Positions 23,621-35,137 of a DNA stretch of 64,000 bases are shown in pieces (position 1 is the first letter of the stretch; each line of letters begins with the position of its first letter). This DNA is from Canna indica (taxonomy: Eukaryota > Streptophyta > Magnoliopsida > Zingiberales > Cannaceae). The stretch spans positions 31,278,501 to 31,342,500 of the forward strand of contig CP136894.1 in the NCBI GenBank assembly GCA_034359265.1, in the 5' to 3' direction. The notes below the pieces were generated by a model that saw only the letters and a program-made list of their open reading frames with translations, had not been told where the DNA came from and ran no database searches. Position numbers and translations under genes: made by a program.

Positions 23621-24454
23621 AATCTACGACCCACTCTGGTACCAATTGTTGGTGAAATGGCCACACTAGAGGGGGGGTGAATAGTGTGTTAACTAAACTT
23701 TTCGCCTAAATCCGATTTTAATAGTTTCTTAAGTTACTTAGGCAATTCACAATTGACGACTAAATGCGGAAGCGAGTAATAAAGATAATCAATGCGATAC
23801 ACAAAGAAAACATTGCTAGAACAAATATTTATAGTGGTTCGGCCCCAATGCCTACTCCACTACCTAAGCACCCCACTTAGGATTTCCAAACTTAGCTATA
23901 CTAGATTATATCGTTTTCCTTACAAAGAGGACTTTACACCGAAAAGTCTCCGCTCTCAAACCGAAGGCACTTCCACACCCGAAAGTATCCCGCGTTCCTA
24001 CAGAGCACTCTCCCACCTCAACCTACGGGGCAACTCAACTAATCCTAGTAAACTAAGTTTACAATGGTGGATTTAAGCCTTAACACCAAGGCAACCACCA
24101 ACTCAATCAACCTAGCACTCTAGGTTTACACAAACTCACATACAATGAAATAACAAGAAAATACAACACAAAATGGAGCAATAAATCAAACAATAAAGTA
24201 CTTAGCTCCACAACAAGATTCCTAGCTTCCTCTTGATGCCTTTGATGATGAAACAATGAAGGTAAGGCTTAATCAATGAGATGAAAGGTTCAAGCTAGGG
24301 TTTTCACAAGATTTGCTCAATGAAGACTTAGAATTGATCAAGAGATGGCTCAAGGAGGTTAGAGGTGAACAACAACATGAAGGAAGGCTCTCATAGCTTC
24401 CTATTTATAAGCCATGAAGAGAAGAGAGAGCTCTCTCTTCTCAACGGGTGATTT

Positions 24455-24612
24455 TTTGCCTGTTACAATTCGCCAGTCGCTTGTCCGGTCGATCGTTGGT
24501 CGATCGACCGAACGACCGAAGGCAATATGCTGCTTTTGGGCAACATTCGGTCGACTGGTCGGTCGACCGAAATGCCGCCGGTCGACCAGTCCGTCGACCG
24601 AACTTGGGCAAG
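24455..24612. repeat. GGTCGACCG palindrome cluster in SIRE-like LTR
   Basis: Many overlapping copies of GGTCGACCG, GGTCGATCGACC and CGGTCGAC. The same cluster type lies at the equivalent place in the other copy (30062-30432 and 32220-32512). Self-complementary, so it can form short hairpins. Confidence 0.8.
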
Positions 24613-27600
24613 GCAGACTACTTGTTTGCTTGGTTTTTTTTGCTTGTTTGCTCGTTTCTGGTTCTGTCTTCGCTAAGTTAATAACTTTAAAACATAAATG
24701 TTATATAATGATTACCCCCCATTTGGATTCAATAAAAATATCTAAAAAATCAAAATTCTTAAGAATCAAAATCTAGTTTTTGGGGTATAGTACAAATATT
24801 TGGAAAACGAAAATTCTCTAATATCCCGGGTCAAGTATGGGTAGGCTAAAGGCTTCTAAAAAATCCTTAAAATACCTCATTATCTAATTTTAATCTAAGG
24901 AACAATTACCACCATTTTTTGTATCAAGAAAATGTCTAGGTCATATAGCCCTCGAAGGAGCTCCCTAGGCTTAGTGAATTTCAGGGCGGTTTCCGAGTTT
25001 TCATATTTTGGGGTTCGGGTTTGGTTTTTGGGTTCTTATGCATCATCATGAGGATTTACAACATAAACTAGACACCCTTGACCTAAACTTTAACTTCTCG
25101 AAGAATCCTGAGTGACAACGAGCGTCCTTGCCGATTTTTCCGATCGCGGACGTCGTGCGCTAACCAACTTGGAACCTGAAAGATTTCTCAATGAGACATT
25201 AGTTCCATGTTGGTTATCATCAAAATCGAGATTAAGGCCAAGATAGAAAACCTTAGGCTAACAGCTATCGCCGTAGGTAAAAAAAAAAGAAAAAAAGAAA
25301 GATCAAATTGCTAAGTATGATGCTGATTTGCTGAAATTGTAAGGGTTGGGATTATTACGTGCTGAACTTTTGAATGATGAAATTGTTTGGTTAATGATGC
25401 TGAAATTTGTTTATAATGTTGCTGAAATTATCTAGTTAATAATGCTGAAATTACCTAGTTATGTGATGCTGTAAATGATTTATAAAGGTGCAAAAATCAT
25501 TCCCTTAGTATGCTGAATATTGTAGTGCTAAGATAGAGTTTGTCATGTGCTGAAATTTCATGTTGAGTTGCTGAAAAATTGTAAACACATGGTTAGATTG
25601 ATTCTGTCGTAGTGTTGCAAGTCTGATGCGTAAAGTATCGATGTAACCTATCGACCTTCGTGTAAATTATAGTTTAGAAACATAGGAAATGCTTTGATAA
25701 CCTGAAAAGTAGTGTACGAGTAGAAAATGGATACTTATAGTAGGGTGGAATTGTCATGTGCGTGTTAAGCAAGTCGGATTACGGGCTCGATACGATGTTC
25801 CTAACTTGCTATAAATACTTGAAATCTTGACTTGAAATCAATAGTAAAGTGGGCCTCATTGGGCTGAGTGGTGCCCATGGCACACGAGATGATATTGGGC
25901 TGGACAGGCCTAGTGGTCCGCTACACGCACAAGGTGATGTTGGGCCGCTTATTAAGCCGAGTTGTACACCTAGCGTACAAGTGATCATGGGTCGGAGGGT
26001 CTTTTCCAACCTAGTTATGGGCACTGAGGCTAGAGGGCGTTCCCAGCTCAGTGAACCCGAGTGACATGGGTCAGAGGGCCTTTCCCGACCAAGTTATGGG
26101 CATTCAGGCTAGAGGGCCTTCCTAGCTCAGTGAGCCTGAGTGACATGGGTCGGAGGGCCTTTCCTGACCGAGTTATGGTCACTGAGGCTAGAGGGCCTTC
26201 CTAGCTCAGTGAGCCCGAGTGACATTGGTCGGAGGGCCTTTCCCGATCGAGTTATGGGTATTGAGGCTACAAGGCCTTCCTAGCCCAGTGAGCCCGAGTT
26301 GAGAGGTTTGCTGGGGTGGTCGACCTAGCGAGCACCTCGTGAGTTGTAAACGGGTAACTAGAGGACTACTCTAAATGGGTCGAGTCAGTCTGTGTGGTGT
26401 GCGTAGTGCACGTGTTACTAAAGTAATATATACCATGATTATATCAGTCATTTGAACACAAAGATAATTACTACATTAATTATTTACATGGTTTGTCTTG
26501 GTGATGGTCGAGACGACCACTCACTGAGTTATTTGAATTCACCATTCTCTTCTGTATGTTGTTCTGGAGAGCATGATCATTGAGTTATGGCGCGGCTAGT
26601 GACGGCGGAATCTGGTGGCGGTCTCGTGAAACCCGTTGGTGTATTCGAGTTGAGTCAGCTTTGAGTTTATTTAGAGACATATAGTTTGTTTGAGTCTTGT
26701 AGTTACTGGAACTTATCTAGTATTGATACTTGGGTATGTAGCTTTAACTCAAATTGATACCGAGTAGCTACTTTGATGATTAAGGTGTATGTTATAGCAT
26801 CTTGACTTGGTTATATTCTATGGATAAATGTGTTTGTTTGGTTTAGGCTTCAGAGTGTTTGTCCGTACTCTGGCCGGTTGCGTGACCCGGAATTGGGTCG
26901 TGACAAGTGTAAAACTCAGTGAATGGCCTTCCAATCCTCACCAATAAAATTTGATAATAACGACATATGGTATGACATGTGAATACAGATGTCAATAAAA
27001 TTACACTACTCTAGGAAGAGTACCTAGACTGAATGTCCAACTGACTCTTTCCTTAGGTTCGCTGGTCCAGGAAGGCCCTCTAGAACCAAAACCCAACTAA
27101 AAGTCTGCTCGGGTTCGCTGGTCCAAAAAGACCCTCTAGAATCAATACTCGTTGTATCTCTACTCGGGTTCACTGGTCTAGGTAGACCCTTTTGAACCAG
27201 CACCCACTGTCTTTCTACTTGGGTTCACTAGTCTAGGTAGGCCCTCTAGAACCAGCACCCACTATATCTCTGCTTGGGTTCATTGGTTTAGGTGGGCCCT
27301 TTAGAACCAGCACCTATTGTATCTCTGCTCGGGTTCACTAGTCTAGGTAGGCTCTATAGAACCAACACCCGCTGTATTTCTGCTCGGATTCACTGGTCTA
27401 GGTAGGCCCTCTAGAACCAGCACCCACTCGGTCGGGAAGGCCCTTCCACCCATGATCGCTCGTACAATATGCGTACCACTCGGCCTGCATACGGCCCAAT
27501 TAACATGTGCTACGAAAACCCCATCCTACTGAAATCGTTCATTTCCTAACCACATGTTACTGTTCAAGTCCCCTAAGTACTTTCTATGTTTTCAAAACAT

Positions 27601-29246
27601 ATCTTACACGAAGATCGGTAGGTTACATCAGTACCTTCGCATTAAATTGATTACCCAAACTGCTAAAATAATTCAGCATATCATCATGTATAATTTCAGC
27701 ACATATTTAATAAATTTCAGCAAATCAGCATGTTATTTCAGCATACAAAAATTCATCCTTACATTTCCATTTTCAGCATATGCACACAATTTATCAATTC
27801 AGTAATCACATCTCTAGCACCAAAGTTTTAGCAACTAAATTAGCAAACACCCAAGTAATTTCAGCACACAGTAAATATGCATATAATATATAATTTCAGC
27901 ACATAAAAATCAGCATCTAACCTTGCAATTTCAGCATGTATAATCAACATCATACACGTCATTTCAGCATCATTTTATATACAATTTCAGCACTATTATA
28001 TGGTAATTTCAGCAATTATAATTTAACAAATAGAAATTTCAACAATCATATAATTTCAACAACCCATCTAAGTAGACTAATTACTCTTCTTTCACCATTG
28101 ATATGCGAACCAGCCTCTAGGAAAAAGAAAAAGAAATAGAAATTTACAATTTCCAAATTTGGAACCCCACTCAAGCTCACTGTTTCAAACCCTCAATTAA
28201 ATTTCATTGACTGCGCATTGCAGTCAACCTCCCCTACATCATGCGGCCATAAAAGAAAAAGTGGCACAGGAGGCCACTGTTCGCCAAGGTTTCCCAATTC
28301 CATCTTCACACATACCACCCATTTAATTCCAAAGAAGCTTGCTTGTAGATGATACTTCTTATTACAATCAAAAGGAAATACCTAAATCATAAAGTCTCAT
28401 CCAAACTTTTACATGGCAGCGGGCGGCCACCAAGAAGAAAATAATTTCCATTGCCCAGATTTCATATTTTTAATATCTAATTTAGAGAAGAAATGGGCAC
28501 AAGAACACGTCTCAAATCCATTAAAAGAAAAATCAATAATTGTAGAGAAAAATCCATTTTTTTTTTTCATGACAAGGAACGGCCAAGAAAGAAAGAAGAC
28601 GTCGTATTTTTTTTAAAAAACCACTCACAGGAAGAAGAAGAACGGAAGGAAAACGATAGCCTTGAGAAATTCGATGTCCAATCTCTGATCTCCCTGAATC
28701 CGGCGTCCGATCTCTCCTTCTCTCCGCTTCGCTCCCCTCTCCCTCTTGCGTCTCGAGTTCCGTGCAGTCCTAGCAGCCGTACGACACTCCACTTTATGTT
28801 GTTTTTTTTTTAAAAAAATAACAATTCCGCAATCGACTTAAGCGATCCACTAAATTCTCTTTATCTCACCCGATCCGAGTCTGAATTCGGATCCAATTGA
28901 ACCACTGGATTTCACTCGGAGTCCTCTTTAAATCCGAGACACATAAAATATTCTGCACTTAAAATTCATAATTAAGAAAAATTTCAAAGTATTTGAGTCT
29001 CACCTCAAGATAAGCGTCAATGCTCAAGCCCGTGTGCACCATCTCGCGTCACGCGCAACCTACTGAAATCAATACATATAAAATATTTTAGCAGGGATTA
29101 CAATCTTACCCCCTAAGAACAAATTCGTCATCGAATTTTGGAAAAATAAAGAGGACTTACCATCAGCATCGAACAGTTGGCGATATTTCCCCCTCACATC
29201 CTTCTCCAACTCCCAGGTCGCCTCCTGGCCTGAATGGTGTTCCCAT

Positions 29247-30779
29247 TGTGTGCGAAACGACGACACTAGAGGGGGGGTGAATAGTGTGTTTACTATGTTA
29301 TTCGTCTAATTTCAATTTTAATCATTTTCTTATACTATTTTAGGCAATTCACGATTGAATACGGAAGCAAGATAAATGATAAAGAAATTGAGCACGAAAT
29401 AAAAATTCAATGCAAACACTGAGATTTTATAGTGGTTCGGCCCCAATGCCTACTCCATACCTAAGCTCCCCGCTTAGGATTTCCAAACTAGTTTCACTAG
29501 ATTAATTTGAGTTTTCCTTACAACGAGGACTTTTCCTCGGAAAGACTCCGCTCTCCAACCGAAGGCACTTCCACACCTGGAAGTATCCCGCCTTCCTACC
29601 GAGAGCTCTTTCCCACCTCAACCTAAGGGACAACTAAACTAATCCTAGTAAACACTATGTTTAATTACACGAGTGGCTTTACTCCTTTTTCACCAAGGAT
29701 ACCACTTCACCCGACAAGACCAAACACCTAGTCTTACAAACTCAAATCCAAATAAAAATAGTTCAAATAAAGATATAAAATACAATCAAAAGAGCTACAA
29801 TATAAAACAAGATTAAAAGCTCTTTTTAATCCTTCAAAAAACCTCCAACTCGCCTGAATTGAAGCCCGAGTTGAGGAGCAGGCGTCGCTTGATGAAGAAC
29901 TTAACAGAGGAACGGAGCGCGCTGCGATTACTCCTTGGAAGGCTTAGATATCTCTTTTGGATGCTCAATAATTTCTGTAAACATCAGAGAGAGAGATTAA
30001 GAGATGTGTATGAGGTGTATTTATACCACCAGCTGAAACGGGGCATCAACGAGATTATTTTCGACCGTTACAGACACTCGGTCGATGGTCCGGTCGAATC
30101 GTCGATCGACTAGTCATTCGACCGCTACAATTTTCTCTCTGGTCAGTCGACCGATGGGTCGACCGCCAGACGCAAATCGCGTGATCCGCGATCTTCGGTC
30201 GACCGGCACGATCCGCGTCTTCGGCTATTCGCAGGTCGGTCGACCGACTGGTCGACCGCCAAGCCTACTATCGTTTTTGGGCTTCGGTCGGTCGACCGAC
30301 AGACGCAAGAAGCATGCGATTTCTCTTTCGGTCGATCGACGCAAGCTGCGTCTGCAGCTAGCCTCAGTCCGGTCGACCGCTAGGGCTACTGCCCATTTCT
30401 TACTCTATTCGGTCGACCGCTCCGTCGACTGAATTTAGGGTGAGATTGTTTTCTTCAGCCTTTTTCTTCCGCGCTTCATTTTCGGGTTCCGGCTTTCAAC
30501 GAGCATCATGATGGAGAGCTTTTCATGTGATCTTTGAGCTCGTCTGATGCGGTTTTGGTGCACCCGTCGATCTACTGGAAGTTTCACGATGAACCCGAGC
30601 GCGATGATTAATGTCTTTCCGATTTTGCGATTTCTACGATTTATCCGATCGAGGACATCGAACGCTAGTTGATATGGAACCTGGAAGATATTCTCAATGA
30701 AATCATTTGTTCCATGTTTGTTATCATCAAAACCATCAAAATCGTGATTAAGGCTAAGGTTGAAAAACAAAAGCCAACA
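29247..30779 (-). repeat. 3' LTR of SIRE-like copy 2
   Basis: It starts TGTGTGCGAAACG and ends AAGCCAACA. It has the GACACTAGAGGGGGGGTG block near 29264, the GGCCCCAATGCCTACTCC block near 29440, and a GGTCGACCG palindrome cluster at 30062-30432. Confidence 0.82.
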
Positions 30780-31065
30780 ATCTCCCCCTTTTTGATGATG
30801 ACAAACATCCTTAAGAAAATATATATTCATTAAAGCATTAATGATATCAACTAAGGGATTTCTCCCCCTATCAACATGCATATGTATATAATTAAACTCC
30901 CCCTATCTATATGCATGGATATACTATATTTTCCTCCCCTTTCTTATACTTTTCTCCTCATTTTAACTATACATATCTCCTCCTTTTGACTATGCATTTC
31001 TCCCCCTTTTGACATATATTTTATCTATAGACTTTTCCTAATTTTCTCCCCCTTTTGACATTAAT
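30780..31065 (-). repeat. Repeated polypurine-like tracts next to the 3' LTR
   Basis: CTCCCCCTTTTTGATGA at 30782 is followed by several similar pyrimidine blocks (near 30860, 30896, 30970, 30990 and 31043), most of the form TCTCCYCCTTTTGAC. On the element's own strand these are purine tracts like the true one. They were possibly produced by local duplication. Confidence 0.7.
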
Positions 31066-32189
31066 AAAAAAGGGTAAGAAAGGTCTATCTATTCAAAGGG
31101 ATGAAACACAATTAATACATGAGGTTGAAACTCTAAGGAGTATTTTTCATAAAACATGAAAACCTAAACCGAAGGGATGGAAAAATAAATATATGATATG
31201 AAACAAGGTTCATGCATGATATGTTCAAAAAACCAAGTATTTGAATTCATAAATAAATCATGTATGTTATCAAAATGAATATTGTTTCTTTTTCTTGACA
31301 TTTTTAGATTTCATTCAAACTTTCAACATACAAAGATATAGACATTTAAAACATATATATCAAGTTTGAAGTGAAACAAATGTCATTTAATTCAATTATG
31401 AACTTAGCATGTTTTCATTTGACATAAGCATGAAAACTATGAAAATGCTAAGTCTCAAGTTTTGCTATCTATTTATGTTTCCTCGTATTTAGGCATCTAG
31501 ACATCAAACATGAGAAAATCTAAGTGCATGAATCAAGTTTGGGCTTATGGTGAAAATTTTAATTCACTTTGTTGACTTAGGTCAACCTATACTTCAAGAT
31601 TTGAAATACTAATTTGTTGGATGAAATTTTTTTGATACCAATTATTGAATGAAAATTTTGATACCAATTTTTGAATGAAAATTTTGATACCAATTTTTGA
31701 ATGATCATTTGAAATGCATGTATCAAGATTCAACTCAAAATGAAATTTTAAAAATCAAAGTGCATTTTTCATCCTATATTGATTTTAATCAAAGAATGGA
31801 TCCTAGCTATCATCCAAAATATCAAAAATCATTTTTAGGAATGATTTTACTCAAGAAATTGTGTGAATGATATTAGAAATAGAATCCAAATGGTGTATAT
31901 GAGTTTTTATTGAAGTTTTTTAAGAATGATCAAAGTATCGGAAAGATTGATATTTCAAATAAGTGATACTTTGAGTTTTCAAAATTCAACTTCAAAAAAT
32001 CATTTTAAATTTGATTCTTGATGAAACTTTTTGAAATTTTTACCTATAAAACTAGATTTTTCAGTGAATGTGTGGATTTAAGAATCATCTAAAAATGATT
32101 TTTCTATAATTTTCTAGAAATAACTGAAATTAACACTAATTGTAGTTTGAAATTGTATTTTTGAAATTTTCAGTTATTCTTATAACTTG

Positions 32190-32859
32190 ATTTGCCTAGA
32201 GGGGCGTCAACTGGATTACTTTCGACCGTTACAGACACCCGGTCGATGGTCCGATCGAATCATCAGTCGACTGGTCATTCGACCGCTGCAATTTTCTCTC
32301 TGGTCGGTCGACCGCCAAGCCTACTACCCTTTTTGGGCTTCGGTCGGTCAACCGACAGACGCAAGAAGCTTGCGATTTGTCTTTCGATCGACCGATCGGT
32401 CGACCGACGCATGCTGCGTTTGCAGCTAGCCTCAGTCCGGTCGATTGATCGGTCGACCGCTAGGGCTATTGCCCATTTCTTACCCTATTCGGTCGACCGC
32501 TCGATCGATCGAATTTAGGCTGAGATTGTTTTCTTTAGCCTTTTTCTTCCGCACTTCATTTTCGGGTTTCAGCTTTCAACGAGCATCATGACGGAGAGCT
32601 TTCCATGTGATCTTTGAGCTCATCCGATGCGACTTTGGTGCACCCGTCGATCTTCGGGAAGATTCACGACGAACCCGAGCGCGACGATCAATGTCCTTCA
32701 GATTTTGCAATTTCTCTGATTTATTCGATCGAGGACATCAAATGCTAGTTGATATAGAACCTGAAAGATATTCTCAATGAAATCATTAGTTTCATGTTTG
32801 TTATCATCAGAACCATCAAAATCGAGATTAAGGCTAAGGTTGAAAACCTAAAGCCAACA
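32190..32859 (-). repeat. Truncated 5' LTR of SIRE-like copy 2
   Basis: It matches the outer part of the left LTR (about 30040-30779), including the palindrome cluster and the AAGCCAACA terminus. The inner 860 bases and the primer site are missing. Confidence 0.8.
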
Positions 32860-32864
32860 CCCAT

Positions 32865-34736
32865 CGCACCTTTACCAAGGGGACCTCCTAAGACCTCAGT
32901 TTTCGAACCTATCTGTCCAGAATCTGTACAGGTCTTTCCTCATAAGAAACAACTGCATCAATCTCAACCGCAGTAGGCTCCAGAAGATGAGAATCATCTC
33001 TAACATACCGCTTCAGCATGGAGATATGAAACACAGGGTGTACCCTGCCCATGCTAGGCGGTAAGGCAAGCTCATACGCCACCGTTCCCCTCCGGCCAAG
33101 AATGGGGAATGGTCCAATGAACCTGGGACTTAGTTTCCCTCATTTGCCAAATCTCACCAGCCCTTTCATGGGTGACGCTTTGAGGAACACAAAGTCCCCC
33201 ACCGCAAATTCCAAGTCCCTTGATCTACCATCAGCATACATTTTCTGCTGACTTTGAGCTGCTAACAATCGGTCCTTTATCACCTTCACCTTTTCTATGG
33301 CATCATGAACCAAGTCTGGCCCTAACATTTGAGTCTCACCCGTCTCAAACCATCCTACTGGAGATCGACAACTCCGCCCATAAAGGGCCTCGAACAGAGC
33401 CATGCCAATTCTACTATGGTGACTGTTGTTATAGGCAAAATTTACTAGTGGTAAGTACCTCTCCCAACCACCCTCAAAATCCAACACTTATGCCTGCAGC
33501 ATATCTTCTAGCGTTTGGATAGTCCTCTCTGACTGTCGTCAGTCTAAGGGTGGAAGGTTGTACTGAATCGGACTTGGGTACCCAGGGCTTCTTGGAAGGA
33601 CTACCAAAATCGAGCGGTGAATTGGGTACCCCTGTCAGAGATGATCATCACCGAAATCCAGTGATATGCCACTATCCGGTCCAGAAAAAGTCTAGCATAC
33701 TGCTTCGCCGAAAAAGTGGTCTTGACCGAAGTAAAGTGTGCCGAATTGGTTAGCCAGTCTACCACGACCTAAATGGAGTCATGACCTCCTCTTGACCTTG
33801 GCAAGCCAATCACTAGGTCTATAGTGATCTTCTCCCACTTCCACTCTGGTACATCCAAGTTCTAGAGCAGCCCTGCAAGTGTCAAATGCTCTGCCTTTAC
33901 CTACTGACAAGTCAAGCACTTAGACACATACTCCGCCACGTCCCGCTTCATTCCTTTCCACCAATAATGCTGCCGCATGTCACGATATATCTTCGTGGCC
34001 CCTGTGTGCATGGTATACGAAGAGCGGTGACCCATCTCAAGAACCTGCCTCTTCACTTCAGCCATATCTGGCACCACAACTCTGTCCTTGTATCTCAGAA
34101 CGTCCTTAGAATTGTTCTGAAATCCATCATCTACATCCCCTCACATCACAAAGTCTCTAGTCATCGTACAAAAAGAATATTCCTTCTACGTTGCACGTAG
34201 CATCTCGACGAAGGTAGACTGCACCTGGAAATGCGCCACCAGATCTCGGTGTCAAACACTGAAATTATGGAACCTCCATCCATGCATGTCGCCAACTCTC
34301 TAGCTAGAGATCTCCTCTCAACAGCCAGGTGTGCAAGTCTACCCATGGATTTCCTGCTCAAGGCATCAACTACAACATTCGCCTTGCCCGGGTGGTACAT
34401 TATGGTGCAATCATAGTCCTTTAGTAGCTCAATCCACCTCCTCTGCCTCAAGTTCAATTCTTTTTGCGTCAGTAGGTATTGAAGACTTTTATGGTCTGTG
34501 TAGATCTCACAGGCGTCGCCATGCAAGTAATGACGCCACAGCTTTAAAGCAAACACTACTGCCGCCAATTCGAGGTAATGCATCGGGTAACTTTTCTCAT
34601 AATTTTTCAGTTGCCGTGACGCGTAGGCAATGACCTTGCCGTAGTGCTTAAGGACGCATCCCAAGCCTACTCTTGAAGTATCGCAGTAAATGACAAACCC
34701 CCTAGACCCCAATGGTAAGGCAAGAATAGGTGTCAA
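32865..34736 (-). pseudogene. Gypsy polyprotein fragment of C (RNase H and integrase)
   Basis: RNase H (34736-34300) is well preserved: [45 protein letters not shown] and [17 protein letters not shown]. Integrase follows with frame breaks and stops: the zinc-finger part (EYVSKCLTCQ then a stop, near 33900), DLVIGLPRSRGGHDS near 33800, and an intact late part (33487-33140) with FAYNNSHHSRIGMA and MYADGRSRDLEF. The C-terminal tail (HHSGQEATWELEKDV) lies across the copia insertion at 29240-29170. RT is lost, so it cannot act. Confidence 0.88.
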
Positions 34737-35137
34737 TTTTTGAAAATTGAAATGAAGTCATTTACGTTTGTAAAAAAGATGATGGAATTACTATGGTACA
34801 CTTCATATTCTTAAAACAATGGATCAATTTTTAATAATTTTTCAAACATATTAAGTAATTAGCTATACGTAACATGATTATCAAAATATTTTTTGGACTT
34901 TAGTCCTATAAAATTTATTTTGGTATTTTCAGTCCTATAAGTTTGCTCCGAAGTACAAGTTTGGTCATATCCGTGATGGTCCGTTTACTCTCCGTCAATG
35001 TGGACTAACGTTGTTCATACACATTGACAGATTTGGTCCTATAAGTTCCATTTCAAAATTTCCAGTCCTATATGTTTGTCATGTAGTACATATTTGGTCA
35101 TATATATTTGCCCCGTGGCACAAATTTGATCTAATAT

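Larger units (their letters stand above)
21230..25263 (-). mobile_element. Truncated SIRE-like Ty1/copia element (copy 1)
   Basis: Minus-strand element keeping its 5' LTR (23647-25263, 1617 bp), primer-binding site (23633-23644, TGGTACCAGAG on the minus strand) and a degraded gag. Polymerase and 3' LTR are missing. The LTR has the 'CACTAGAGGGGGGGTGAATAG' and TTCGGCCCCAATGCCTACTC blocks shared with 29260-29460. The SIRE/Maximus label rests on these LTR features and the gag zinc knuckle; I could not check it. The lost copia half and the 309 lost bases of G1 LTR fit one deletion. Confidence 0.75.
13849..26905 (+). mobile_element. Ty3/gypsy element G1, full-length but defective
   Basis: 5' LTR 13849-16440, primer-binding site 16444-16455, degraded polyprotein, polypurine tract before 20557 and 3' LTR 20557-26905. 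Flanking AGCGT (13844-13848) and AGTGT (26906-26910) are target duplications differing by one transition. It lies inside the LTR of element C. The order protease, reverse transcriptase, RNase H, integrase identifies Ty3/gypsy. LTRs over 2.5 kb and the integrase tail suggest a Tekay/Del-like chromovirus (inference). Only about 800 bases separate the primer site from the protease, so gag is largely missing. The 3' LTR has a later copia insertion with a deletion. Confidence 0.88.
20557..26905 (+). repeat. 3' LTR of G1, split by a SIRE-like copia and partly deleted
   Basis: It matches the 5' LTR to 21229 (equivalent to 14511) and from 25264 (equivalent to 14821), so 309 bases of LTR are missing at the insertion. 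The remainder (25264-26905) includes the ATGCTGAAAT array and the 80-base minisatellite (25985-26300). Confidence 0.87.
13481..29102 (-). mobile_element. 3' LTR of gypsy element C, split by element G1
   Basis: The plus-strand start is TGTCACACTCC at 13481. It is interrupted after 13848, resumes at 26911 and ends GGGATTACA at 29102, followed by a polypurine tract read on the minus strand (29103-29115). Net length is about 2.56 kb, matching the 2592-bp LTR of G1, to which it is related. The part at 27095-27440 holds a minisatellite of about 58 bases with CCCTCTAGAACCA cores. The part at 27690-28060 is rich in TTTCAGCA motifs. Confidence 0.8.
29247..32859 (-). mobile_element. SIRE-like Ty1/copia remnant (copy 2) with target duplication CCCAT
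   Basis: A perfect 5-bp duplication CCCAT (29242-29246 and 32860-32864) flanks it. The left LTR (29247-30779, 1533 bp) is the 3' LTR of a minus-strand element: it is followed by a polypurine tract read on the minus strand (AAAAAGGGGGAGA, about 30782-30794). The right, 5' LTR keeps only its outer 670 bases (about 32190-32859). The internal remnant (30780-32190) is AT-rich and noncoding, with repeats such as TGAATGAAAATTTTGATACC. Most coding sequence and part of the 5' LTR were deleted. Confidence 0.85.
29103..34736 (-). mobile_element. Internal region of gypsy element C, 5'-truncated, split by a copia
   Basis: Read on the minus strand from 34736: RNase H, integrase, C-terminal tail, polypurine tract (29103-29115), then the 3' LTR. 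RT, protease, gag and the 5' LTR are absent, because the sequence changes at 34737 to unrelated AT-rich DNA. The SIRE-like element at 29247-32859 interrupts the tail, and the CCCAT duplication proves continuity across it. Confidence 0.85.

Noticed and set aside
24414..24776. 120-residue frame
   Set aside because: It reads through the GGTCGACCG palindromes of a copia LTR; similar frames at 30085-30432 and 32187-32518 arise from the same repeats and differ in sequence.
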